From positions 1-64,000 of the IMG/VR virus record IMGVR_UViG_3300023294_000015: a stretch of DNA of 64,000 nucleotides; one strand, written 5' to 3'. Made by a program: the position numbers and the translations under genes. The stretch is from a virus. Below the pieces are notes generated by a model, which saw only the letters and a list, made by a program, of their open reading frames with translations, was not told the DNA's origin and searched no databases. Shown here one piece after another: positions 23,401-31,446 of this stretch (position 1 is the first letter of the stretch; each line of letters begins with the position of its first letter).

Positions 23401-26207
23401 AACAATTATCAGTTGGTAACTTTGATACTTACAAAAGTGCTAAAGATGCTGTATTATTTAATCAACCAAGTAATACTAAAAAAGATCTTAATATTCTTAG
23501 ATTATCTACAGGTAGAGAAGTATTTGAACGTAATATGACAGGTTTAAAACTTATTGGTATAACAGCTAATCACACATCTAATCACTCTTTAATGATACAT
23601 GGAGATTTCTATTTTAGAGATTCTATTAAGATTAATGGTTATAATGAATCATCATTGTCTAATGAGAAAAACAAAGATGGAGCTAGAATAGGTAAAAACT
23701 TAGCAGAAGGTTCTGCTTTTACAGTAGATAATGCTAAAGACCCATTATCATCATTTTTAAATATAACTACTGTTACGATAGATGTAGTAATAGCTATGCA
23801 ACGTACAGGTGTTGATATTGATACATCAGTAGCTTTTATAGCTAATCCTATATTACGTAAGTTTACACGATATGAACAAGCTCTTACAGGTAAAGACAGT
23901 AAAAAGGAAGCTGTAATTAGACTTAAAGCTGAATTACGTGAAGAAATGTCTAAACGTAAATTTAATGAGTTTAACGCATTTCACGAAAAAGGTGCTCAAA
24001 ATACATTAACTTTAAATGTAAGTTTTAATAAAGATGGTGCTAAACGATATACAGGTTCATTAGGAGATTCTATTAAAACTGAAGGTAAGAAGTTATCTGA
24101 ACTTACAGAAAATGAATTGTACGTACAAAATGAAGTATTAATACTCTTTAGTGAGACTTTAGAGAAAGCTAACGCACTTGCTAAAACTATGGGAGGTATG
24201 CGTTATGATTCACTTACTAATGCTCCTACAGGCTCTATAGCACATACTGAAGTACTTGCTAGAAAAGTAGAAATAGCTGAATCTTATTCAGATGTTATTA
24301 TAGGTTTTAAAGAGTTTTTTGAGGGAGGTAAAATACCTTATGTAGCTGGCTTTTATAACTTAGGTGTTAAACCAGTTAAAAATGATTATTTGAAAGCTAC
24401 AGGTTCACCTTATGCTAAAGATAATGGTATATTTAAAGAAATTATAGATTTATTTAATAGTTATTCAGAAGACGGATTAACTCCTGAAGAAATGAATGAT
24501 CTTTATAGAATGACTATGACATCATTTGCTACTGACTTTCAAACATACACACATTCTGAAATGAAACGTGTAATGTCTGAATTACCTAGTAGAATTACAG
24601 CTTATAATAAAGCTAATCCTGAAGGAGCTTTTTCAATATTTATGAGAAATTTTATAGTTGTAAATGTAAAATACGATAAAGAAACTGGTGAAATTAAAGG
24701 TGATAAAAGAGTAGCAAGTATATTATTTAATCGTTTAGGTAAAGATAGAGATCATCAAGACGAATTAAGAAATGTATGGCAAGAAATGTTATATTCTAGT
24801 AAACCAGAAGAAGTTCAAATTGCTAAAGATTTAGATAAGTATGCATTCTTTAGTACAGGATTTACATTTGGTAAATCTACATTTAAAGACCTTGTACCAA
24901 TAACATATATGTCTGAACTTGTAGATGATAAAGGTGTTACTTTTACAGGTCACTTACAAAAAAACTTTGATAGTGAAACTTTTACTCCAGAGCAAAAGAT
25001 GGAAATTGTAACCCAAATAGTAAGAAATAAGTATAGGACTATGTATTCAGTACCAATGCTTAGATTAGATGAAATACAAGAATATGAGCTATTAGGTGAA
25101 AAAGGCAATAGATCATTAACTGTTGGAGATTTACCACAATTAATGATGAAAAGTACAAACCCTATTTATACAGCATCTGCTAAAAACCCAAAAGAATTAG
25201 CTCTTATGAATAAAAACCCTAGTCTTAAACGAGTAGATTTTATTAAAGTACCTATTCAAGAAGGTAATAAAACTGAAATGATACTCATGAAGAAGAGTCA
25301 GTTTATAGAAGGTATTAAAAATCAAATAGTATATCGTGAGATACAAAGATTAGGTGTACATAATGAGACTATAGAAATGTCATTACCGCATGCTGTTAAA
25401 GGTGTATTCTTAGAATCATTTTATAATGAACTTATAAAACAAACACTATTAGATTTGACTAAAGTAGCTGCAAGTAATGTTGATGTAAGTGACTATACTG
25501 ATGATATTAATTTTGGAGGAGTAGTTAAACCTGTTGTTAAACCTATTGTAATAAATAATAAAATAGATATATCTGTTAAAAATATATTCACAGTAAAACC
25601 AATACAATCCGTTGATACTAAAGCCGTACATAAAGCAAGTATAGCTACACAATATATTGGATTTGCAGAAGGTATTGAAGGTAGCTCAACAGGTTTATAT
25701 GCTAAACAAGCTGGTAAATTTGCTAATACTGGTAATTATAATCCTAATGATATAATATTTGTATCTGTAGGTGGTAAAAGAGGTAATGAAACTTTAAGAG
25801 CTGAACAGCAAACTAAAACTATTAAAGAAGCTATTAAAGCTATAGAAGCAGGTGCTAGTATTATCACTGATAATAAAGATTATGTTGATAGTAATTCTTA
25901 TAATGAAGGAGAAAAACGACTTAAATCTAATTTAGAGACTAAAGGATATAAATATTCTGAAATTACTGTAGAAGGTCATAAAATAGGAGTTTGGAATAAA
26001 GTTAAACAAGAAACCACACAACCTACATCTACTGTAACTAGTAAAGAAGGAATTATAACTGATAGTGGAGTAAATATTACTAAAGAACAATTAAATACTA
26101 TTAATAATAACTTTAAACAGTTTGATATACCTAGGATTACAGAAGATTGGTTTAATGCTAGACCTAAAGAAGAACAAGATAAAATTATAGAGTGCTATGG
26201 CAAATAA
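14448..26207 (+). CDS. Giant crAss-type virion RNA polymerase polyprotein
   Basis: 3919 aa. Residues 2869-2873 are Asp-Phe-Asp-Ile-Asp in a Gly-Leu...Lys-Leu-Tyr-Gly context, the DxDxD metal-binding motif of the single-chain crAss RNA polymerase, which is packaged in the virion and transcribes early genes after injection. The N-terminal 450 residues contain hydrophobic Gly/Ala/Leu segments (about 85-110 and 165-185) that could aid membrane passage. Residues 1503-1507 form a zincin-type His-Glu-Ala-Phe-His. Residues about 3735-3830 resemble a Rossmann-type nucleotide-binding module (Ser-Ser-Thr-Gly, later Asp-Ile-Ile-Phe-Val-Ser). It is longer than the roughly 2200-residue enzyme of phage phi14:2, so it is a fusion. 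It overlaps the next gene by 11 bases. Confidence 0.85.
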   Translation: MGIFDPIVENGELDRNNQPIKRRKSSNDIFQVPNEQIGSAVSGGRIDTFSNYETSFDDAIQFSPGQNREAVLSATQSGWQQTANALAQGASTVVLGGLEGLSYFVDADQAIGIVKGTEQEYTNWFAESMKQAQESVKEFAPIYRSEAAQTGFAPGDASWWAYNAESIATSLSLMIPAYGMTALASGASKLMKINKALKTIATPARIKGISSAVFSRYAENTMEANETFNSSYQQLLQQGVGDEEARMRAGEAASKAWNTNWVNLATDVIQYNVLSKGSNMATQASKEFREGLGDRAFKFARDVTAEGLEEGGQFTISKEAERTALDKKASYFELEGLGGRLSDYIEDPEFKAAVTLGAVGGGFFSGAQQISDTVGDRTERLQDAALAIYAGIDKHDLNTVAKAKGGLLLNEIYKYASEGKLNDLKEHYKQVAEVSDADLEADGWTKEAIADKKVADKQIAEDLEYIGEQYVNIFSDKTTSEAVKKEQLASFYTKRLLGRTMKDIEARTSKLKTEASIGTDSLHIDLMEQLALNKHYIEGKRQYNDTEDSSENDALNTELNFKIKDSSKKIAEIKKSLTDIGKLPIAPSFAEESELDKQVMQKVENEVQIGMTDNILNKLSTKKGQEVFDADEPLRKAEAFKNRVLATVNNETSLEEQEKLLNDETVGAAVKAKLTILANAASKGVITNPTTTEDFLERYASKPLLKRELAAFAKKGLNVSGITDAQSFVDKYNSNKNFKDIVDRYFENKILESFNQEPLPDIDVEANQASPTPDNGNNNQAREISFANKLNVQSNPYVMYTMKDGKIKFLQTKDVSITKADPSTFENLEEGGPHVLYDNDGEPIRSELNTIEIEGTDNTSAKTNIEKRRTEELDKLSKRDRFQIEESFQKDATSNVEVVKMIGKKHSKGNQYKASFQDHTSKGFEEDPYMMIINVRKPQINTDGVMTQGAEVLVGHFDSKEAGEKYLKNLKEQVKQKESKINSKYDTELAALNESTSETIELVSDETFLALDDVNTKLIGNPITFTMFLDSTYSPTKVSKDDFTIITNTVIDGKLVRIGTLRTTKNTNDSSDNQDAKRLRQAVYDDWKASGETTGEYTSGVTDVIIHSREVGDFAITQNWQSPHTILNEGEPLFFGAVDTTEKGEVDIHTNSGEVKFRIPRENILYRGESELADRKGAIVMFVKMVSGMYHAVKLYTTNLSEHPKEQAEVYDILDKLDEKITSTTNVDEIAKLIADAEIKVSKNIYLKFKYEKGKYHTLDIDKKTGEVRVVSEAMTLEEFKTKLETKVMNIDLDQLNTGNYNEKVSQNGWLKSNLPKGNHTYASMVHLKVPKVFKNTKVTSEKVTKTEAASVSEVKDIEYNNFIDKGEVTKERINSLVQKVKNNATLSSREMEMFTDKTSEINAIIAAEPQKEEIEVSPTPTERPKRGRSTLRRNREVTEDVYEVWDEKTETKWFKETYPNTPLTVLDDMKSIGVAGGVDLWGLFTNSSVYISKNAKTGTAYHEAFHVVFNTLLTPNERKDILTNTKDKTKGLINKEEELADLFMEYKLTEGNATEGLTAKVLDFFKRLYHLIQIAAERVGLKNAPSLNSYFYRIDRGSYGKFKVPAFTKNVTRFSVKPTQKQGYLNPREKTLSIALLNGILLNDVLNEYRDELNIPNADDLTVIKKVIAHGKNTKYNDYSLEGMYSRVYDFVKEEHEVLTEELADENTIKELDKLLLTLGKPNATTSMIEFTPFMERVVNGLKIHGIKITSENKAVDSFESIEDDTQAEEESTVREGWQDKGRFDSAIDKFSQKFKALLAKIPTKEGKFGGFATYEPTNTTRNTLLTVLPGSKTEAEMLQRVKDLVVKFPNYEILQSELENDKGMLREVWRAIGQRSNTSFVTAQIKRYTNTNKTTGEKTFNVESSVFESNRQSIHKDIIAQWQNQLYTSKDFNAESNTVSIKHLDKAIEKLTAIQKDYNKASNTSDAFENAEESAIKTVSNIMNYIHIPITEAELSHMFAEGTSGRSKLAVFLGNPNSLGLINVVSTMQRGVDPYAQGSQNDRNALTTIAKAIAEFQPSMSQVAFVSSEGKMVYPTLQARFATDHLNRMKGIANKETIAFFKEYKSDPYFKYSSFLDDMANNPSINLKTRIAIFDGVNEDGKKKASVYSEMSKQQLESTKMNLWFNRHPDRKVEDPYGYYQFPVLADVGTMMTLYHKKFTMEEVTERLRSSAKQERSMIQWVNKQIEPVQEKFDNWLKDVLDEKVDVKDIRPLPIELQKIPTQLLINGRKYNTFTIFNEETFDDEDGFNDLVDKFTKQKYEEELQSMFDENILSKNDKGFITDTSNTVDSRFFKNTNNLEKYIYNSMYMNFQLMTVFTGDIAYYKGKGNVNMEDVFKRVKQIYSPGERLGVDINNTFNGVNVRPEYHIAYVRDATEQNKIVTEHKAIIEKTFPGEANKNVRAAFGLGTKGDGLNNTDAATWIDIFRLREIYLGTEQWTDAHNDIYNSIMEGKSIPANAAIIMNPIKPFVYGHTKVNINKDNNLIIPFQHKNAEFLLLPQMAKGNPQMQAILEKMGYTFKKDGSFTFDTKKRVIDALMYTSAVKVGQYDVLGNINEVTNLNKHTFSNADYSIQMATPQHHLDAKNLYGSQFRKLLMQGIEMDKDYFYPDGTSITGKDLFNQYQEYIQLNLQASADKLKAEWHDESGTFNKEKFVNRLREEIKDKEYGDYLLEALDWLDDSKTKTVLPLWHPTIVDMVEKMFNSFYKNGITKQPINGASLYNASSHGLEKTNDKGLRKPEIKFNEDKSINYFEAIMPITSKRVIQKYMNSDGTIDIERLNKVDQKLLMGIFYRIPTESYYSMFHIKVIGYTPSGMIILPDEITTIAGLDFDIDKLYGLLYNLEKAEGELLPDEYAKWETADNTPQINTKTGRTFTKSNISGYDPERGRIDYAKRNELEWDDEAGSFRKETEIKAVVSGPETKESRDNMIIDIAWAVLSSEYTMQQQLSVGNFDTYKSAKDAVLFNQPSNTKKDLNILRLSTGREVFERNMTGLKLIGITANHTSNHSLMIHGDFYFRDSIKINGYNESSLSNEKNKDGARIGKNLAEGSAFTVDNAKDPLSSFLNITTVTIDVVIAMQRTGVDIDTSVAFIANPILRKFTRYEQALTGKDSKKEAVIRLKAELREEMSKRKFNEFNAFHEKGAQNTLTLNVSFNKDGAKRYTGSLGDSIKTEGKKLSELTENELYVQNEVLILFSETLEKANALAKTMGGMRYDSLTNAPTGSIAHTEVLARKVEIAESYSDVIIGFKEFFEGGKIPYVAGFYNLGVKPVKNDYLKATGSPYAKDNGIFKEIIDLFNSYSEDGLTPEEMNDLYRMTMTSFATDFQTYTHSEMKRVMSELPSRITAYNKANPEGAFSIFMRNFIVVNVKYDKETGEIKGDKRVASILFNRLGKDRDHQDELRNVWQEMLYSSKPEEVQIAKDLDKYAFFSTGFTFGKSTFKDLVPITYMSELVDDKGVTFTGHLQKNFDSETFTPEQKMEIVTQIVRNKYRTMYSVPMLRLDEIQEYELLGEKGNRSLTVGDLPQLMMKSTNPIYTASAKNPKELALMNKNPSLKRVDFIKVPIQEGNKTEMILMKKSQFIEGIKNQIVYREIQRLGVHNETIEMSLPHAVKGVFLESFYNELIKQTLLDLTKVAASNVDVSDYTDDINFGGVVKPVVKPIVINNKIDISVKNIFTVKPIQSVDTKAVHKASIATQYIGFAEGIEGSSTGLYAKQAGKFANTGNYNPNDIIFVSVGGKRGNETLRAEQQTKTIKEAIKAIEAGASIITDNKDYVDSNSYNEGEKRLKSNLETKGYKYSEITVEGHKIGVWNKVKQETTQPTSTVTSKEGIITDSGVNITKEQLNTINNNFKQFDIPRITEDWFNARPKEEQDKIIECYGK

Positions 26208-29200
26208 TTGTGTAAACATTAAAAGTAGAGAATTTAAGAAACTTGTTGTAGATACAAGCTTACATCCTGTAGTTTTATCAGGTAAAGTTTCTTTATGGCA
26301 AGATAAAAATGGTGTAGAGAATTACCCTACTAAAGAAGATATTATTGACTCTTTTAGTGATGAAAATGTGATGTTTAATATTCCTGATAATCCTATAAAG
26401 AAATTAAGTAAAGCTGAAAAACTTAAAAATCTTACAGAAACTTTTAGTATAGGTACTACGGGTTATTTTGGTAAAATGTTAATGGTTGATATTATAAAAC
26501 CTAAACTTAAAGAGCTTGGATATACTTTAAAACCTACATCTAATGCTAATGGATATTATATAGTAAATGATAAAGGTAGAAGATATATACCAGCTAAAAA
26601 AATCAAATACACAGCTCCTAAATGGTTTAAAGCACCTGATTATAGTAAACCTGCTGTAAAAGAAACTCCTAAAGTTAATAAAGATTTATTTGGTAATGAT
26701 GTAATGTTTCAATTAGACAATAAAGTAAATTATACAATCTCAGAAAATAAAAGTAGTTATATTTTAGAAGAGGAAGGTGCTGAATACTTTATAATGAGAA
26801 TAGATAAATTTGAAGATGTAAACAATGGTGTTTTATATTTAGATGATATATCTACTCCAACTCTTTATAGTCTAGGATTACTCACGAAAAAAACTTTTAA
26901 TTATTCTACTGGGAATAAAATAATAATTACTTCTGCAATATACAAGTCCAAATCTCCAATTAAAGCATTAGCTAAAGTAACAGAATTTTTAGCTAGTAAA
27001 AACATAAATACATTATCGTATAATTTTAACGATTATGTAAAAAACAAACCTATAATAGATAATATTTATAAAAGTTTTATAAATAATACAAAGGTAAATA
27101 AAACTTTACAGGAAGTATTAAGAGATAGAAATACTACATCTGAAACATCTGATTATTTAAACGGTTTAATTCAAGAAATACAAGATAATTTAGTTGATAA
27201 ATTAGGAGTTTCGTTAAGTCTTGTAGAAGTAATTCCTTTTATAAATATTTCTTATGAAAATGATAAGTTGTTTTTAAATGTAAACTTGGAAAAATTACAA
27301 GTATTATTTAATAAAAGTAATACGTTTTTTCAAAAAGAATCTACTGAGCAACCAGTAGATCCTAAAATTGATGATGCTATGACACGATTGATATCTGAAC
27401 TAGGTATTGATTTAATTAATTATAATGAGTATGCTGAATACTACGAGCAAAAAGAAGGTAAAAAACTTACTGCCGTAGCTGTAGCTGATATGTTTAATAA
27501 AGTTATAGCAGTTAAAGAAGGTCATGCTGATAAAAGTACTCTAGCACACGAAGTAGGTCATTTTATTGAATTTGCATTACATAATGATAAACGTATTATG
27601 TTTGCTATTGAAAATGTACACTTAACAGAGCTTTGGCAACAAAAGTCTGAGCAGTATATGCAGGAGTATAATAATGATGAAAACAAAGTACGTAGAGAGA
27701 TTGTAGGGCAATTAATAGGATTATCTTTAAGTGATAATGTAAAAAATGAAAAACCTTCTTGGAAACGTCTTATGTTACAAGTATGGAATAAGTTCTTAGA
27801 CTTCTTTACGTTTGGTTCTAAAGCTAAAACAACACGTATAAGGAACTCTATTGATGCTATAGCTAAAGAAACACTTAAAGATAGTAGTAATGTCAAGAAA
27901 GGCTTAGAATCACAAGTATCTAATAAAAATAATGTATTATTTGAATTAGACCCTAAAGACTTTAAGAATAGTAGAATACTTGAAGGTGAACTTAAAACTT
28001 TAAAATCAGCATTAAGTATTATTGTAAATAAAATTAATGTATATAAAAAAGCAGGAACTGAAGAAATTACAACTACAGAAAGGGATCTTCGTGATGTATT
28101 GTCAAAAGCTATAAGAGATGTTGATGATAGAGATGTTGATGATTATAACAAGAATTATGTTACTATGGGATTAATCAACTTTATAGCTAGAATGGAAGAA
28201 GAAGCACAATTTATAATTGAACGTGTTGATATTATAGAAGAAGCTATACAAGACGGTGTATATAATAATGAATTAGATCAACTTTCTAAACTTCTTAAAC
28301 AGATGAATGATTATATGCTAGTATATGAACCTTTACTGGAAGATTTAATGCCTACTGTTAAAAAGCTAAAACGTAATTCTACTGAAGATGTTGAATTGTA
28401 TGATAAAATACTAAAGGCTTTTGATACTATTGATACAGGTATTAAAACTATGAAAAAAGATTATGTAAAGCATACTAAGTTTATACTTATGTCAGTAGCT
28501 AAAGATATTTTTAACGGAATGGAAAATTTAGCAAATAATCCTGTAAAATTAAAAAGAGAATTAGATTTATTTGAAGCTCAATTAAGTGAAAAAGTAGGAG
28601 ATCTTAGTTTTGCACAAACTTATATTGATGCCGCAGGTACTTCTCATGATGCAGTAATAAAACTTATAGATAGATTATATAAAGAAACCAAAGAAGATAC
28701 AAATAAAGAAGTTCTTGATATTAATAGAGATATTATTGATCTTCATGAAAACTTTGTAGAAGCAGGAGGAAGAACTACTAAATTTATGGCTGAATTAGAT
28801 AAAGATGGTAATGTTACTGGTAATATTGTAGGAGAGTATAACGAAGCTCAATTTAATGAAGCTAAGAAAGTATTTACAAGTAAGTTAGATAAAGAATATG
28901 GATTGCCAGAAGCTAATACAAGAGATGAGTATATAACTCGTGATAAAAAATGGTATGCTCTTACTGAAAGTCAAAGATCATCTTATTGGGGAGCTGTGGA
29001 AGTATGGGAAACTAATAATACAGAAACATCACCAAAGTTAAAAGAACTTCTTAATACTAAATATAATAATATAATAAAATCAATAATACCTCTTAAACAT
29101 GATAGAGATATTTTATATGCTTTACTTGATAAGTACCCAAACAATAAAACAGATCATAGAGTCGATAAAAAAATGATGGATGAGCTTAAAGAGTCTAATA

Positions 29201-31224
29201 AAGCTCTTTATAATAATTTTACTAAAGTACGGCTTACATTTCGAGAATGGAGAAGTAAACGTGAATATGCTGATTTTGCAGGAAATATAACATATAAGAA
29301 AGAATTAGCTATACCTAAATTATCAATTTATGGTAATAAGCAATATACAGCTATTATGAGTAATCCTACCGAAAAGAAATATTACGAAGGTATGATGAAA
29401 ATACGTAAAGATTTATTAAAATCTCTTCCAGAGGAGATTGTAAATTCTATGCTTATGGTTCAAATACGTAAAGACTTTATAGAACGTATTAAAACTGATC
29501 CTAAACGAACTATGCAAGAATCTTACAAAGATGCTGTTGAAAAGCGTGAAACTGACTACGATTATGGTGTAAAGACGTTTAATGAAGATAAAACTCAAAT
29601 GAAACATATTCCTATATTGCATTATAGGAAACTTGATAATATGAAAGATCTTTCGTTAGACTTTACAGCAGGAATGATGATACTTGCTGATATGGCTATT
29701 AATTACAAAAACAATAATAAAGTAATTAATATTGTGAATATTACAAGCGATGTACTTAAAGTAAGAAAAGTATTCAAAGCTACAACTGGAATAGAAGGTG
29801 GTATAAATAAAATAACTGATAAATTTATGCTCAATAATACTACAGCATTAGAAACTGTTGGCGGTAGAGGTCATCTTAGATTTCAAGAATATATAAACAC
29901 AGTTTTTTATAACGAACTTAAAGATGATGACCAAGGTACTACTTTTGGTTTTGATACTTCTAAATTAGCAGATGCTCTTATTAAGTATACAGCTATGAAC
30001 TCTTTAGCATTAAATATCTATGCAGGATTTAATAACGTAATGCTTGGTAATATAATGCTACGTGAAGAAGCTTTTGTAAAAGAATATATTAAACATAAAG
30101 ATTTATTATTTGCTACTAAAACTTATTGGAGAGAATTGCCATCATTAATGATTGATATGTTAAAATTACGTTCTAATAATAAAATGAGATTAGTCTTTGA
30201 AGAACTAGATGTTTTTCAAGATCATGGGCAACGAATACAAGAAGTAAATGCTGATAGAACTAACTTTGGTAGAATGTTTAGTTTAAGTAATATGTTTATT
30301 ATTAACAAAGGAGGTGAGCATCAAATTCAAGGTCGTTTAGCTTTAGGAATGATGAGTAATTTAAAACTTAAAGATAAGAACGGAAATGAAATTAATTTTT
30401 ATGATGCTTATGAAGTAGATAATTATCGTCTTAAACTTATGGAAGGTTTGACTAAAGAAAATGGTAAACCTTTTACTGAAAAGGATATTAAATCTTTTAA
30501 AATAAAACTTAAAAAAGTTAATAATGATCTTCATGGTATTTATAACTTAACAGATAGAGCACTTATACAGAAATATTGGCAAGGTAGAGCTGCTATGTTA
30601 TTTCGTAAGTGGTTACGTCCAGGTTGGAATAGAAGATTTCAAAGTCATGATTATGATTTTAGTCTTGATAAAGATATAGAAGGTATGTATGTTACAAGTA
30701 CTAAGTTTGTAGTATCTCTTTATAAAGAATTACAAGCTGCTAAATTAACTTTTGCAACAGCAGGAGAAGCATACGATAAATTAGAAGATTGGCAAAAAGC
30801 TAATATCAAACGTAATATAGCAGAAGTAGGTTATTTTGTAGCATTAATGGTTGCTGGTACACTACTCGCATCAATTGCAGGAGATGATGATGATGATTGG
30901 TTACTTAATATGACAGCTTATCAAGCTAATCGTTTAAGTACTGAAATAGGTTTTTTTGTGCCAGGATATAACGCTACACAAATTACTACCTTGATACAAT
31001 CACCATCTGCTACTATTAATCAAATTGATAAAATAATGGATCTTGTAAAAGTAATAGACCCATTTATAATAGGTAATAACGATCCTTTCCTTAGAGAATA
31101 TCAATCAGGTAGACATAAAGGACAAACTAGACTTAAAATATGGTCTAAAAGAACTATACCTATGTGGGATTCAGTAGATAGTTGGTTTTATCCAGAAGAA
31201 AAATTAAAATTCTTTACTAACTAA
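26197..31224 (+). CDS. Giant virion protein with zincin motif
   Basis: 1675 aa. Residues 451-455 are His-Glu-Val-Gly-His with nearby helix-forming residues, matching a zincin metalloprotease active site. The middle 800 residues are long charged helices and probable coiled coil. Near residues 1545-1560 an Ala/Val/Leu-rich stretch could be one membrane segment. Overlap with the RNA polymerase gene and shared HExxH architecture suggest the two act together, perhaps in processing or ejection of the cargo. It is the last + strand gene. Confidence 0.6.
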   Translation: MANNCVNIKSREFKKLVVDTSLHPVVLSGKVSLWQDKNGVENYPTKEDIIDSFSDENVMFNIPDNPIKKLSKAEKLKNLTETFSIGTTGYFGKMLMVDIIKPKLKELGYTLKPTSNANGYYIVNDKGRRYIPAKKIKYTAPKWFKAPDYSKPAVKETPKVNKDLFGNDVMFQLDNKVNYTISENKSSYILEEEGAEYFIMRIDKFEDVNNGVLYLDDISTPTLYSLGLLTKKTFNYSTGNKIIITSAIYKSKSPIKALAKVTEFLASKNINTLSYNFNDYVKNKPIIDNIYKSFINNTKVNKTLQEVLRDRNTTSETSDYLNGLIQEIQDNLVDKLGVSLSLVEVIPFINISYENDKLFLNVNLEKLQVLFNKSNTFFQKESTEQPVDPKIDDAMTRLISELGIDLINYNEYAEYYEQKEGKKLTAVAVADMFNKVIAVKEGHADKSTLAHEVGHFIEFALHNDKRIMFAIENVHLTELWQQKSEQYMQEYNNDENKVRREIVGQLIGLSLSDNVKNEKPSWKRLMLQVWNKFLDFFTFGSKAKTTRIRNSIDAIAKETLKDSSNVKKGLESQVSNKNNVLFELDPKDFKNSRILEGELKTLKSALSIIVNKINVYKKAGTEEITTTERDLRDVLSKAIRDVDDRDVDDYNKNYVTMGLINFIARMEEEAQFIIERVDIIEEAIQDGVYNNELDQLSKLLKQMNDYMLVYEPLLEDLMPTVKKLKRNSTEDVELYDKILKAFDTIDTGIKTMKKDYVKHTKFILMSVAKDIFNGMENLANNPVKLKRELDLFEAQLSEKVGDLSFAQTYIDAAGTSHDAVIKLIDRLYKETKEDTNKEVLDINRDIIDLHENFVEAGGRTTKFMAELDKDGNVTGNIVGEYNEAQFNEAKKVFTSKLDKEYGLPEANTRDEYITRDKKWYALTESQRSSYWGAVEVWETNNTETSPKLKELLNTKYNNIIKSIIPLKHDRDILYALLDKYPNNKTDHRVDKKMMDELKESNKALYNNFTKVRLTFREWRSKREYADFAGNITYKKELAIPKLSIYGNKQYTAIMSNPTEKKYYEGMMKIRKDLLKSLPEEIVNSMLMVQIRKDFIERIKTDPKRTMQESYKDAVEKRETDYDYGVKTFNEDKTQMKHIPILHYRKLDNMKDLSLDFTAGMMILADMAINYKNNNKVINIVNITSDVLKVRKVFKATTGIEGGINKITDKFMLNNTTALETVGGRGHLRFQEYINTVFYNELKDDDQGTTFGFDTSKLADALIKYTAMNSLALNIYAGFNNVMLGNIMLREEAFVKEYIKHKDLLFATKTYWRELPSLMIDMLKLRSNNKMRLVFEELDVFQDHGQRIQEVNADRTNFGRMFSLSNMFIINKGGEHQIQGRLALGMMSNLKLKDKNGNEINFYDAYEVDNYRLKLMEGLTKENGKPFTEKDIKSFKIKLKKVNNDLHGIYNLTDRALIQKYWQGRAAMLFRKWLRPGWNRRFQSHDYDFSLDKDIEGMYVTSTKFVVSLYKELQAAKLTFATAGEAYDKLEDWQKANIKRNIAEVGYFVALMVAGTLLASIAGDDDDDWLLNMTAYQANRLSTEIGFFVPGYNATQITTLIQSPSATINQIDKIMDLVKVIDPFIIGNNDPFLREYQSGRHKGQTRLKIWSKRTIPMWDSVDSWFYPEEKLKFFTN

Positions 31225-31241
31225 CAAAATAATAGAACAAC

Positions 31242-31276
31242 AAAAAAGGGAGATACAATTAAGTATCTCCTTTTTT
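31242..31276. terminator. Bidirectional intrinsic terminator
   Basis: A perfect 8-bp stem (31249-31256 with 31263-31270) with a 6-nt loop is flanked by six A before and six T after, so it can stop transcription from both directions. It lies between the convergent virion and early operons. The stop codon of the small - strand gene at 31259-31426 falls inside the loop. Confidence 0.9.
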
Positions 31277-31426
31277 ATGATTTATACATTCATATACACT
31301 AGATAATCTTCCATCATATCTTAAAGTATATCTCCACATTGTAGTACCTTTAGGAAATTTATTATTACAAAAAAAACAATCATGTGGTACTTTTACTTTA
31401 GACAATCTTGTTGAGATTATTTTCAT
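31259..31426 (-). CDS. Small putative zinc-binding protein
   Basis: 55 aa. Cys17-x2-Cys20 and Cys47-x2-His50 make a plausible zinc site; the protein is basic and aromatic. ATG at 31426. Its stop codon lies in the loop of the terminator hairpin, an economical end to the - strand operon. No family recognised. Confidence 0.6.
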   Translation of the reverse strand: MKIISTRLSKVKVPHDCFFCNNKFPKGTTMWRYTLRYDGRLSSVYECINHKKGDT

Positions 31427-31446
31427 CCTAATATTATTTTATAAAT

